Shown: in pieces, positions 10,470 through 19,240 of the stretch
Layout of the letters: every line of letters begins with the position of its first letter
Position numbering within the stretch: position 1 is the stretch's first letter
Source of the DNA: Streptomyces sp. ISL-87
GTDB lineage: Bacteria > Actinomycetota > Actinomycetes > Streptomycetales > Streptomycetaceae
Reading direction: 5' to 3'
Assembly (NCBI RefSeq): GCF_018614095.1
Contig: NZ_JAGGOY010000046.1
Span: 179-64,178 of the forward strand
DNA: 64,000 bases
Made by a program: the position numbers and the translations under genes
Notes under the pieces: model-generated
Database searches by the model: none
The model's input: the letters and a program-made list of their open reading frames with translations, nothing else
What the model was told of the DNA's origin: nothing

Positions 10470-11795
10470 ATGCAGAAGTACCCGTCCACTTCCGCCCCCG
10501 CTCCGCCCGCCGGTCTTCCGCCTGCTGCTGCCGCCGGTCTTCCGCCCGCTCCGCCCGCTCCGCCCGCCGGTCTCCTTGCCGGACTGCCGTCACCGTCGCG
10601 ACCGCCCTCGCCGCCCTCGCCGCCCTCGTCGCCGCCGTCGCCCTCGTCGTCGCTGCCGTCCCCGCCCTCCCGTGCCGCGCTGCTGGCCCGGCTCCGCGGC
10701 GGCCCGGCCGGCCCCGGCACCGCCTCCCTGCGCATCCCGCCGCGGGACCGCCCGCCCGCCGCCCGGCCCGAACCGGGCCGGGCCCGCGGTAACCGGGCGG
10801 TGCCCGAGCTGTACTGTCCGCCCCCGCACCGCGACGACGAGGCGCTCGCGCGTGAGATCGACGACCGGCTCCTCGCCTGGGCCGAGGAGAGCGGGCTCTA
10901 CGAAGGCCGGCTCGACGAGGTCCGCGCGCTCTCGATCGGCCGGTTCACCATGCTGACCTACGCCCGTGTCGACGACCCCGACCGGCTGCTGGCCCCCGCC
11001 AAGTGCACCCTCGCCCAGTGGGCCACCGACGACTACTACTGCGACGACGAGACCGCCGGCGCCGTCCCGTTGCGGATCGCCACCAACCTGTCCATGGCCG
11101 CAGCCGCCATCGACCCGGCCCACCTCCCCGCCCGCTACGCGCCCCGGCTCGAAGAGGCCATGCGCGCCGACCCCGTCCTCGTGGCACTGCGTTCCAGCAC
11201 CGCGCACCTGACCCGCTACGCCAACTACTCCCAGCTCACCCGCTACCGCCAGGAGATGGCCGCGCTCTTCGCCGGCTACACCGCCGAGGCCGGCTGGCGG
11301 GTCGCCGGACACACCCCGTCCGTCTGGGAGTTCCTCACCGTCCGCCAGGACAACAGCTTCATGCCCACCATCGTGATGCTGGACCCGGCCGGCGGCTACG
11401 AGCTCCCCGTCGAGACGTACGCCGATCCACGCGTGCGCCGCGCCCTCCTCAAGGGCGCCTCCGCCAGCGTCATCGTCAACGACCTCTACTCCATGCACCG
11501 CGAGGACCGGAGTGCGGCGGTCAACTACAACCTGCCGTCGCTGATCGCCGGCGAAGAGGACTGCTCCCGGGAGGAGGCTGTCCGCCGCTCCGTCGAGATC
11601 CACGACGAGCTGATGCACGCCTTCGAGGAGGAGTCCGCCCTCCTCGTGGCGGCCGGGTTCCCGCCGCTGACCCGCTACCTGGCCGACGTATGGGCCTGGC
11701 TCGGCGGAAGCCTCGAATGGCATCGCACCACCGCCCGCTACAACGCCGACGCGGCCACCGGCAGCAGTCCGAAGCAGGGAGGTAACCCGGCATGA
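10470..11795 (+). CDS. 2-methylisoborneol synthase-like terpene cyclase
   Basis: A 441-residue class I terpene cyclase whose length and motifs match 2-methylisoborneol synthase, the enzyme that cyclises 2-methyl-geranyl diphosphate to the earthy odorant 2-MIB. The first 80 residues are disordered and rich in Pro, Ala and Ser. The cyclase domain begins at LYCPPPHRDD, with the aspartate-rich DDYYCDDE and the NSE triad NDLYSMHRE. Family-typical strings such as DPAHLPARYAP and DPVLVALRSS are present. The disordered tail is the kind of segment known to load this enzyme into Family 2B shells. Its stop overlaps the encapsulin ATG. The usual adjacent GPP methyltransferase is absent. Confidence 0.88.
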   Translation: MQKYPSTSAPAPPAGLPPAAAAGLPPAPPAPPAGLLAGLPSPSRPPSPPSPPSSPPSPSSSLPSPPSRAALLARLRGGPAGPGTASLRIPPRDRPPAARPEPGRARGNRAVPELYCPPPHRDDEALAREIDDRLLAWAEESGLYEGRLDEVRALSIGRFTMLTYARVDDPDRLLAPAKCTLAQWATDDYYCDDETAGAVPLRIATNLSMAAAAIDPAHLPARYAPRLEEAMRADPVLVALRSSTAHLTRYANYSQLTRYRQEMAALFAGYTAEAGWRVAGHTPSVWEFLTVRQDNSFMPTIVMLDPAGGYELPVETYADPRVRRALLKGASASVIVNDLYSMHREDRSAAVNYNLPSLIAGEEDCSREEAVRRSVEIHDELMHAFEEESALLVAAGFPPLTRYLADVWAWLGGSLEWHRTTARYNADAATGSSPKQGGNPA

Positions 11796-13261
11796 CCGCA
11801 CCCGGACTGAACGCACCCGGACCGAACGCACCCGCCACCGACACCACCGCCGATATCAACGCCGGCCCGGCTGCCGGCACCGCGGCCCGCCGGCATGCCC
11901 TGAGCACCGCCGCCGCCCGAACCCTCGCCACCACCACCAAGTCCGTCCCCCAGATGCAGGGCATCAGCTCCCGCTGGCTGCTGCGCATGCTGCCCTGGGT
12001 GAACGTGACCGCCGGCACCTACCGGGTGAACCGCCGGCTCACCCACACCATCGGCCGCGGCCGGGTCGCCTTCGTCCAGGCCGGCGCCGACGACGTACGG
12101 ATCCTCGCGCCCACCCTGTGCGAACTGCCCGCCCTCAAGGGCTTCCAGGACGAGGCGGTCCTCGCCGACCTCGCCGCCCGTTTCGTGACCCGCGATCTGC
12201 GCGCCGGCGACACCCTGGCAGAGTCCGGCACCCCCGTCGAAGAGGTCTACGTCATCGCCCACGGCCGCTTCGAGAAGCGGACCACGGGCAAGTACGGCGG
12301 CGTCGACCTCCTCGGTGTCGCCGCGGACGGAGAACAGCTCGGCGACGACTCCCTCGGCCGCCCCGAACCGCGCTGGGGATACTCCGTGGTGGCCACCACC
12401 GCCGCGACCGTGATGGTGCTGCGCCGACGCTCCCTCCAGGAGGTACTGGACCGCTCGGCCGCCCTGCGCGGGCACCTCGGCCAGTACGTGGCGAACGGCC
12501 TGCGCCCGGTCAACCGGCGAGGCGAGGCCGACATCGAGCTGTCCTCCGGTCACGAGGGCGAAGCGGTGCTGCCCGCCACCTTCGCGGACTACGACCTCGC
12601 CCCCCGCGAGTACGAACTCTCGCTCGCCCAGACCATCCTGCAGATCCACACCCGGGTCGCCGACCTCTACAACGACCCGATGAACCAGTTCGAGCAGCAA
12701 CTGCGCCTGACCGTCGAGGCGCTGCGCGAACGCCAGGAGTCGGAGCTGCTGAACAACCGGGAGTTCGGGCTGCTGCACAACGCCGACTACGGACAGCGCG
12801 TCAACACCTGGTCCGGACCGCCCACCCCGGACGACATGGACGACCTGCTCAGCATGCGCCGCGGCACCGCCTTCTTCCTGGCGCACCCCAAGACCATCGC
12901 CGCCTTCTTCCGCGAGTGCAACAAGCGCGGACTCGCCCTGGACACCACCCAGGCGCAGGGGCGGACGGTCCCGGCCTGGCGAGGTGTACCGGTCCTGCCC
13001 TGCGGCAAGATCCCGATCACCGACGGCCACACCAGCTCCGTCCTCGCGATGCGCACCGGCGAGGACAACGGAGGAGTCATCGGCCTGACCCAGACCGGTA
13101 TCCCCGAGGAGTACGAACCCGGCCTGAACGTCCGGTACATGGGCATCGACCAGAAGTCGATCATCTCCTATCTGGTCAGCGCCTACTACTCCACGGCGAT
13201 CCTGGTGCCCGACGCCATCGGCATCCTGGAGAACGTCAACATCGCGGCCCCCCGCTCCTGA
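11792..13261 (+). CDS. Family 2B encapsulin shell protein with cNMP-binding domain, second copy
   Basis: A 489-residue paralogue of the shell protein at 7373-8785. It has the same TTKSVPQMQGISSRWLLRMLPWV N-terminal arm split by only a few changes, a cNMP-binding-type domain (AHGRFEK near residue 155) and the conserved shell half (YDLAPREYELSLAQTIL, AYYSTAILVPDAIGILENVNI). It overlaps the 2-MIB-synthase-like gene by 4 bp (ATGA), indicating translational coupling of shell and cargo. An extra N-terminal stretch rich in Ala/Pro/Thr precedes the arm. This matches the organisation in which 2-MIB synthase is enclosed in the shell. Confidence 0.9.
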   Translation: MTAPGLNAPGPNAPATDTTADINAGPAAGTAARRHALSTAAARTLATTTKSVPQMQGISSRWLLRMLPWVNVTAGTYRVNRRLTHTIGRGRVAFVQAGADDVRILAPTLCELPALKGFQDEAVLADLAARFVTRDLRAGDTLAESGTPVEEVYVIAHGRFEKRTTGKYGGVDLLGVAADGEQLGDDSLGRPEPRWGYSVVATTAATVMVLRRRSLQEVLDRSAALRGHLGQYVANGLRPVNRRGEADIELSSGHEGEAVLPATFADYDLAPREYELSLAQTILQIHTRVADLYNDPMNQFEQQLRLTVEALRERQESELLNNREFGLLHNADYGQRVNTWSGPPTPDDMDDLLSMRRGTAFFLAHPKTIAAFFRECNKRGLALDTTQAQGRTVPAWRGVPVLPCGKIPITDGHTSSVLAMRTGEDNGGVIGLTQTGIPEEYEPGLNVRYMGIDQKSIISYLVSAYYSTAILVPDAIGILENVNIAAPRS

Positions 13262-13342
13262 ACAGTTGTCCGCAGGCCCCGAATCGGCTCTACTGCTCTG
13301 CGGGGCCCGAACTCGGGGCATATGCGGGGGAGAGGGAGCGCG

Positions 13343-15061
13343 ATGACAGCGGACCGGCGAGCGCCCCGCGGCGCCGAGCGGCAGGCGCGGCACTCATCGC
13401 ACCGGCGCCGCCAGGGCTTCCGGGGACGCAAGGCCCTGCTGGTCTTCCTGGTATCCGCCTTTCTGCTGGTCGGTGTCTGCGCCGCCACCGGCATCGCCTG
13501 GGACCCCTTCCCGGCCGGCTCCCGGCAGGACGCCTCGGCGCCCGGCATCGGCGTGCCCTGGTCCACCGGGCCCAGCGGCAGCGCCGCGCCCGGCGCCCCC
13601 TCCGGCCAGGCCACCCCGCGGCCGAGCCCGAGCCGGCAAGCGAAGGCGCCCGACAAGGGCATCATCGAGGGCAAGGTGGACACCGGCGCCCCGCGCCCCG
13701 CCGGAGCCCTGCCCTTCGACATGCCCCAGCCCGCCGCGCTGCGCTCCGCCGCCGGGGGCAAGAAGCTGGTGTTCGCCCACTACTTCACCCCGTACCCGCT
13801 GTCTCTCGACAACACCGGTGCGGACGGCGACTACTACACCCGCAACTACCTCGACCCCGACGGGGAGGGCGGAAAGCACGAGCGCTACGGCGGCCTGCTG
13901 CGCGATCGCCCGCTGCCCGTCCAGCCCAAGGGCGGCAACTGGGAGTACGCCAACCTCCAGCAGGAGGTGCGCACCGCCCGCGCCGCCGGCATCGACGGGT
14001 TCACCCTCGACATGCTGTCCCTCTCAGGAAAGAACTGGGAGCGGTCCAACCTCCTGATGGAGGCGGCCCATTCGGTGGACCCGGCCTTCAAGGTCATGCT
14101 GATGCCGGACATGACCTCGCTGAGGACCGACGACCCCGGCGTCCTCGCCGACGCGGTCGCGGCCCTCGGCAAGGCCCCCGCCGCGCACCGGCTCCGCGAC
14201 GGCCGCCTCGTCGTCTCCCCGTTCAAGGCGGAGGCGAAGAGCGCGGGCTGGTGGAGCCAGGTCATCAACACCCTCAAGTCCAGGCACGGCATCAGCACCG
14301 CCTTCGTCCCGCTGTTCCTCGACTTCGGCGCGCACAACGGGGAGTTCGCCCCGATCAGCTACGGATTCTCCGAATGGGGCAGCCGCAGCTACGTCGGCCA
14401 GGAGAGCTCGACGCGCGACGTCCAGCGGGCGCACGCCATGGGCAAGATCTGGATGCAGCCCGTGTCCGTCCAGGACGCCCGTCCCAACCAGGGCGTCTAC
14501 GACGAGGCGGGCAACACCGCCACCCTGCGCGCCACCTGGGCCCACGCGATCGACGACGGCGCCGACTGGGTGCAGCTGACCACCTGGAACGACTACTCGG
14601 AGGGCAGCCAGTTCGCGCCCTCGCTGCACAACGGGTACGCCTACCTGGACCTCACCTCGTACTTCCTGACCAGGTTCAAGACGGGCAGCTGGCCGGAGAT
14701 CGTCCGGGACACGCTGTACCTCACCGCCCGCACCCAGTTCGCGGGTGCGGACCCCACCGGCGACCAGTCGCTGCTGATGTCCCTGCGCAAGGGCAGTGCC
14801 GCGCCCCGGGACACGGTGGAGGTGCTCAGCTTCCTGACGGCGCCGGCGGCCATCCGTACGAAGGCGGGCCCGGCCAAGGACACGCACGAGGCTCCGGCCG
14901 GCCTCCACAGCGAACTGCTGCCGCTCGGGCCGGGCACGAGCTCGGCGGTGGTGGTCCGGGACGGTAAGGCGGGCACGGCGGTGGAGCTGCCGTACGTGGC
15001 GGACCGCGAGGTGGAGGTCCAGGACCTGCAGTATTACGCCGTGACGAGCGGGCGGGGCTGA
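13343..15061 (+). CDS. secreted or membrane-anchored glycoside hydrolase, GH71-like
   Basis: A 572-residue exported protein similar to endo-1,3-alpha-glucanases (GH71). A basic N-terminus (residues 1-30) precedes one hydrophobic segment (about 30-50), followed by a Pro/Ser/Gly-rich linker to about residue 105. The catalytic region starts at KLVFAHYFTPYPLSLDN and contains GIDGFTLDMLSLSG and WVQLTTWNDYSEGSQF, typical of the family. ATG 13343 is preferred over 13322 because the purine run at 13326-13338 is a good ribosome site for it. It probably acts on alpha-glucan outside the cell. It is not obviously linked to the terpene genes upstream. Confidence 0.8.
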   Translation: MTADRRAPRGAERQARHSSHRRRQGFRGRKALLVFLVSAFLLVGVCAATGIAWDPFPAGSRQDASAPGIGVPWSTGPSGSAAPGAPSGQATPRPSPSRQAKAPDKGIIEGKVDTGAPRPAGALPFDMPQPAALRSAAGGKKLVFAHYFTPYPLSLDNTGADGDYYTRNYLDPDGEGGKHERYGGLLRDRPLPVQPKGGNWEYANLQQEVRTARAAGIDGFTLDMLSLSGKNWERSNLLMEAAHSVDPAFKVMLMPDMTSLRTDDPGVLADAVAALGKAPAAHRLRDGRLVVSPFKAEAKSAGWWSQVINTLKSRHGISTAFVPLFLDFGAHNGEFAPISYGFSEWGSRSYVGQESSTRDVQRAHAMGKIWMQPVSVQDARPNQGVYDEAGNTATLRATWAHAIDDGADWVQLTTWNDYSEGSQFAPSLHNGYAYLDLTSYFLTRFKTGSWPEIVRDTLYLTARTQFAGADPTGDQSLLMSLRKGSAAPRDTVEVLSFLTAPAAIRTKAGPAKDTHEAPAGLHSELLPLGPGTSSAVVVRDGKAGTAVELPYVADREVEVQDLQYYAVTSGRG

Positions 15062-15096
15062 TCCGGCCCGTCCGGCCTTCGAGAATGGAGCCCCAC

Positions 15097-16242
15097 GTGC
15101 CCGAGCCGATACACCCCGCCGACTTCCCGGACGGGCCGGCCCTGTTCCGCTTGGACCTCGCCATCGCCCACCTCAACCACGGTTCCTTCGGCGCGGTACC
15201 GATCCCCGTGCTGGAGGCGCAGGCCGCGCTCCGGGCGGAGGTCCACGCGGACCCGGACACGTTCTTCATCGGCGTGGCGGAACGGATCGAGGCGGCTCGC
15301 GGGCGGATCGCCGCCCACGTCGGCGCCGACCCCGAGGGGATCGCCCTGATCGCCAACGCCACCGAGGGTGCCAACCTCGCCCTCGACGCCATCGCGTTCG
15401 CCGACGGCGACGAAATCCTGGTCACCGACCACGGCTACGGCACCGTCGTCGCGGCCGCCGCCCGCCGGGCCCGGGTCACCACCGTCGCCCTCGACCCGCG
15501 GCTGCCCGACGAGGACGCCGTACGGGAGGCCGTGCTGGCGGGCGTCACCCCGCGGACGAGGGCCGCCGTCCTCGACCACATCAGCTCGCCGACCGCCCGG
15601 ATCATCGCAACCCCCCGGCTCCTCGGCGACCTCGCGGCCCGCGGGGTCACCACCGTCGTCGACGGAGCCCACGCCCTCGGCATGCTCGCGGACCCGCTCG
15701 CCGGCGGAGCCGACTTCTGGTTCGGGAACCTGCACAAATGGGGCTACGCCCCGCCCGGCAGCGCGATCCTCGCCGTTGCCCCACAGCACCGCGGCCGGAT
15801 GCGGGCGCTGGTGCCGTCCTGGGAGGACCACTACGGATTTCCCCGGTCCATCGAGAACCGGGCCACCGCCGACTACACCGGCTGGCTCGCCGCCCCAGAG
15901 GGCCTGGACCTGCTCGAGCGCCTCGACGCCGCCAAGGTACGGGCCCACAACAGCGCCCTCGCCGCATACGGGGCGGCCCTGCTCGCCCGGATTCCCGGGC
16001 TCGCGCCGCTCCCGTACACCGAGGGGCTCGCCATGCGCGCCCTGCGGCTGCCGCCCGGCATCGCCGAGACCCCGGAGACCGCCCGCGCCCTGCGCGAGGA
16101 GCTCGCGGCGCGGCTGCGCATCAGGGTGCTGATCTGGCCCTGGCCGGGCGGCGGCGGCATCCGGGTCTGCGGACAGATCTACAACCGGCCCGAGGAGTAT
16201 GAACGCCTCGCCGGCGGGCTCCCGGCCTTCCTGGAGCGGTAG
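15097..16242 (+). CDS. class V aminotransferase (isopenicillin-N epimerase-like)
   Basis: A 381-residue PLP enzyme of fold type I. Near the N-terminus, LDLAIAHLNHGSFG is the usual opening of isopenicillin-N epimerase-like proteins. The PLP-pocket ANATEGANLA, the aspartate in VVDGAHALG and the lysine in GNLHKWGYAP are all present. GTG 15097 is preceded at good spacing by GGAG (15087-15090); an upstream ATG at 15085 is the alternative. Many such genes in actinomycetes are not in beta-lactam clusters, and nothing here suggests one. The substrate is unknown. Confidence 0.8.
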   Translation: MPEPIHPADFPDGPALFRLDLAIAHLNHGSFGAVPIPVLEAQAALRAEVHADPDTFFIGVAERIEAARGRIAAHVGADPEGIALIANATEGANLALDAIAFADGDEILVTDHGYGTVVAAAARRARVTTVALDPRLPDEDAVREAVLAGVTPRTRAAVLDHISSPTARIIATPRLLGDLAARGVTTVVDGAHALGMLADPLAGGADFWFGNLHKWGYAPPGSAILAVAPQHRGRMRALVPSWEDHYGFPRSIENRATADYTGWLAAPEGLDLLERLDAAKVRAHNSALAAYGAALLARIPGLAPLPYTEGLAMRALRLPPGIAETPETARALREELAARLRIRVLIWPWPGGGGIRVCGQIYNRPEEYERLAGGLPAFLER

Positions 16243-16247
16243 GGCCC

Positions 16248-17000
16248 TCAGGCGCGCCTGAGCAGGTACGTGTCCATGATCCAGCCCTTGCGGGCGCGGG
16301 CCTCGGTCCGCAGCTCCTCGATCCGGCCCGCCACCTCCGCCAGCTTCCCCGAGACCAGGATCTCGTCCGGGGTGCCCACGTAGGCCCCCCAGTAGATGAA
16401 GAGGTCCTGGTCGAGGTGGGCGGTGAAGGCGTGCCGCGCGTCCAGCATCACCACCACGTCGTCCACGTCCTGCGGCCAGCCCTCCGCGAGCCGCCGGCCG
16501 GTGGTGATCTGGACCGGGCGGCCCACCCGGTTCAGGTTGGTCCGGTGCCGGGCCAGCAGCGCGGAGACGCTGCTGATGCCGGGCACGACCTCGTGCTCGA
16601 AGGCGACCCGCCCCCGCTCCAGCACCTCGTCGAGGATCGCGAGCGTGGAGTCGTACAGCGAGGGGTCGCCCCACACCAGGAACGCCCCGGTCTCGCCCTC
16701 CGCCAGGTCCTCGGCGATGAACCGCTCGAAGATCTCGGCCCGCGCGCTGCGCCAGCCGTCCACGGTCGGGGCGTAGTCGGCCGGGGTGCGGTCGCGGTCC
16801 GGGTCGCGGCCCTCCACCAGCCGGTGGCCGGGGCGGGCGTGCGCGTCGAGCATCGCGCGCCGCAGCCCGGTCAGGTCCGCCTTCTCCTCGCCCTTCTCCA
16901 GGATGAGGAATGCGTCCGTGGCACCGATCGCCTTGACCGCCTGGAGGGTCAGGTGGTCCGGGTCGCCCGCGCCTATGCCGATCACAGAGAACTTCTTCAC
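16248..17000 (-). CDS. cobF: precorrin-6A synthase (deacetylating), CobF
   Basis: A 250-residue SAM-dependent methyltransferase of the cobalamin pathway. CobF methylates C-1 and removes the acetyl group of precorrin-5 to give precorrin-6A in the aerobic B12 route. The tetrapyrrole-methylase N-terminus VIGIGAGDPDHLTLQAV and the central FLVWGDPSLYDSTL and VVPGISSVSALLA match this family. GTG 17000 starts at the conserved motif; the longer frame upstream is non-conserved. No other cob genes are visible nearby. It converges with the aminotransferase gene and is divergent from lutA by only 18 bp. Confidence 0.9.
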   Translation of the reverse strand: MKKFSVIGIGAGDPDHLTLQAVKAIGATDAFLILEKGEEKADLTGLRRAMLDAHARPGHRLVEGRDPDRDRTPADYAPTVDGWRSARAEIFERFIAEDLAEGETGAFLVWGDPSLYDSTLAILDEVLERGRVAFEHEVVPGISSVSALLARHRTNLNRVGRPVQITTGRRLAEGWPQDVDDVVVMLDARHAFTAHLDQDLFIYWGAYVGTPDEILVSGKLAEVAGRIEELRTEARARKGWIMDTYLLRRA

Positions 17001-17018
17001 GGGGCTATTCTGCCCGTC

Positions 17019-17774
17019 ATGCGCGTCGCCCTGTTCGTCACCTGCGTCAACGACGCGCTGTACCCCCGGACCGGCATCGCCGTGGTGCGCCTGCTGGAGC
17101 GGCTCGGCGTCGACGTGGACTTCCCGGCGGGCCAGAGCTGCTGCGGCCAGCCGCAGTACAACACCGGCTACCGGCGCGAGAGCGAACCCCTGGTGCGGCG
17201 TACCGCCCGGGCCTTCGCGGGCTACCCGTACGTGGTCACCCCGTCCGGGTCCTGCGCCGCGATGATCCGCGAGCACTACCCGCGCATCGGCCGGAAGGCG
17301 GCCGCCGAGGGACGGGGCGCGGAACTCGCCGAAGCGGCACAGTCGTTGGCGCCTCGGGTGTACGAGCTGACCGAGTTCCTGGTCGACGTGCTCGGGGTGA
17401 CCGATGTGGGCGCGTACTTCCCGCACACCGTCACCTATCACCCGTCCTGCCACGGCCTGCGGGGCCTCGGGCTGGGGGACCGCCCACGGCGGCTGCTCGC
17501 CGCCGTGAAGGGCCTCGACCTGGTGGAGCTGCCCGGCGCCGAGGAGTGCTGCGGCTTCGGCGGTACCTTCGCCGTCAAGAACCCGGACGTGTCGGCCGCC
17601 ATGGGCACCGACAAGATCGACCACGCGAGGGCCACCGGCGCGGACGTGCTCTGCGGGGCCGACAACTCCTGCCTCGCCCACCTCGACGGCATCCTGCGCC
17701 GCGACGGGGCCCCGCTGCGCGCCCTGCACCTCGCCGAGATCCTGGCCGCTACCGAGGAGGAACCCCTGCGATGA
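17019..17774 (+). CDS. lutA: lactate utilisation protein LutA (CCG-domain)
   Basis: A 251-residue protein of the LutA/YkgE family, a component of the iron-sulfur L-lactate oxidation complex. Two cysteine-rich CCG domains are visible: SCCGQPQYN near residue 45 with a first half-site, and YHPSCHG plus EECCGFGG near residues 145-180, followed by CGADNSC. The gene overlaps lutB by ATGA, so the three lut genes form one translationally coupled operon. Lactate would be oxidised to pyruvate at the membrane or in the cytosol. Confidence 0.9.
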   Translation: MRVALFVTCVNDALYPRTGIAVVRLLERLGVDVDFPAGQSCCGQPQYNTGYRRESEPLVRRTARAFAGYPYVVTPSGSCAAMIREHYPRIGRKAAAEGRGAELAEAAQSLAPRVYELTEFLVDVLGVTDVGAYFPHTVTYHPSCHGLRGLGLGDRPRRLLAAVKGLDLVELPGAEECCGFGGTFAVKNPDVSAAMGTDKIDHARATGADVLCGADNSCLAHLDGILRRDGAPLRALHLAEILAATEEEPLR

Positions 17775-19240
17775 CGGGCACGTACCTCGGCATGCCGGCC
17801 TTCCCCGACGCCGCGCGGGAGGCCGTCCACGACACCACCCTGCGCGCCAACCTCCGGCACGCCACGCACACCATCCGCGACAAGCGGGCCCGCGCGGTCG
17901 GCGAGCTGGAGGACTGGGACCGGCTGCGCGCGGCGGGCAAGGCCGTCAAGGACCACACGCTCCGCCACCTCGACCGCTACCTCGTCCAGTTGGAGGAGGC
18001 GGTGACGGCCCGGGGCGGCACCGTCCACTGGGCGGCCGACGCCGAGGAGGCCAACCGGATCGTGACGGAGCTGGTGCTGGCCACCGGCGAGCGCCAGGTG
18101 GTCAAGGTCAAGTCCATGGCCACCCAGGAGATCGGCCTCAACGAGGCCCTGGAGGCCGCCGGAATCGCCGCCTACGAGACCGACCTCGCCGAGCTCATCG
18201 TGCAGCTCGGCCACGACCGGCCCTCGCACATCCTGGTCCCGGCCATCCACCGCAACCGCGGCGAGATCCGGGACATCTTCCAGGCGGAGATGGGCAGGTG
18301 GGGGCGGCCGGCGCCGGACGGCCTCGCCGACACCCCGGCCGCACTGGCCGAAGCGGCACGCCTGCACCTGCGCGAGAAGTTCCTGCGCGCCAAAGTGGCC
18401 GTGTCCGGCGCCAACTTCATGGTCGCCGAGACGGGCACGATGGTGGTCTTCGAGTCCGAGGGCAACGGCCGGATGTGCCTGACCCTGCCCGAAACGCTCA
18501 TCTCGGTCGTGGGCATCGAAAAGGTGGTGCCGACCTTCCGGGACCTGGAGATCTTCCTCCAGACACTGCCGCGTTCCTCGACGGCCGAGCGGATGAACCC
18601 GTACACCACCATGTGGACCGGCACCACGGACGGCGACGGCCCCTCGGCCTTCCACCTGGTCCTCCTCGACAACGGCCGCACCGACACCCTCGCCGACGAG
18701 GTCGGCCGTCAGGCCCTGCGCTGCATCCGCTGCTCCGCCTGCCTCAACGTCTGCCCCGTCTACGAACGCGCCGGCGGCCACGCCTACGGATCCGTCTACC
18801 CCGGCCCGATCGGCGCCATCCTCAGCCCCCAACTCCGCGGCACGGGCAGTGAGATCGACGCCTCGCTGCCCTACGCCTCCACCCTGTGCGGGGCCTGCTA
18901 CGAGGTCTGCCCGGTCGCCATCGACATCCCGGAGGTCCTGGTCCACCTGCGCGAACGGGTGGTCCAGGGCGGCCCGGCGACCCGTGAGGGCATCCGCGTA
19001 CGGATCCGGCCCGCGCGGGGCCACGCCGCCGAGCGGGCCGCGATGCGCGCCGCCCGCTGGACGCTCGACCACCCGTGTGCCGTGCGCGCGGGGGAGCGGC
19101 TGCTGAGCCGGGCCCGACGCTTCCGGCCGCGCCGGCTGCCAGGGGCCGGCCGGGCCTGGACGGACAGCCGCGAGCTGCCGGAGCTCCCGGCGGAGTCGTT
19201 CCGCGACTGGTGGGCCCGTGAACGGGGAGAGCGCCGATGA
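17771..19240 (+). CDS. lutB: lactate utilisation iron-sulfur protein LutB
   Basis: A 489-residue protein with the LutB layout. A large N-terminal LUD-type domain (KVKSMATQEIGLNEAL, VSGANFMVAETGTMVVFESEGN) is followed by two [4Fe-4S] ferredoxin motifs, CIRCSACLNVCP near residue 318 and CGACYEVCP near residue 376. It likely passes electrons from lactate through its clusters. It starts at ATG 17771 overlapping lutA and ends overlapping lutC. The C-terminal 80 residues are Arg/Ala-rich and variable. Confidence 0.92.
   Translation: MTGTYLGMPAFPDAAREAVHDTTLRANLRHATHTIRDKRARAVGELEDWDRLRAAGKAVKDHTLRHLDRYLVQLEEAVTARGGTVHWAADAEEANRIVTELVLATGERQVVKVKSMATQEIGLNEALEAAGIAAYETDLAELIVQLGHDRPSHILVPAIHRNRGEIRDIFQAEMGRWGRPAPDGLADTPAALAEAARLHLREKFLRAKVAVSGANFMVAETGTMVVFESEGNGRMCLTLPETLISVVGIEKVVPTFRDLEIFLQTLPRSSTAERMNPYTTMWTGTTDGDGPSAFHLVLLDNGRTDTLADEVGRQALRCIRCSACLNVCPVYERAGGHAYGSVYPGPIGAILSPQLRGTGSEIDASLPYASTLCGACYEVCPVAIDIPEVLVHLRERVVQGGPATREGIRVRIRPARGHAAERAAMRAARWTLDHPCAVRAGERLLSRARRFRPRRLPGAGRAWTDSRELPELPAESFRDWWARERGERR

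Noticed and set aside
12118..14967. 949-codon plus-strand frame across the encapsulin and glucanase genes
   Set aside because: Arg/Pro-rich shadow of two well-supported genes in another frame.
16248..17000. start of cobF further upstream as a fusion protein
   Set aside because: The longer frame runs antisense into lutA; the family start is at GTG 17000.
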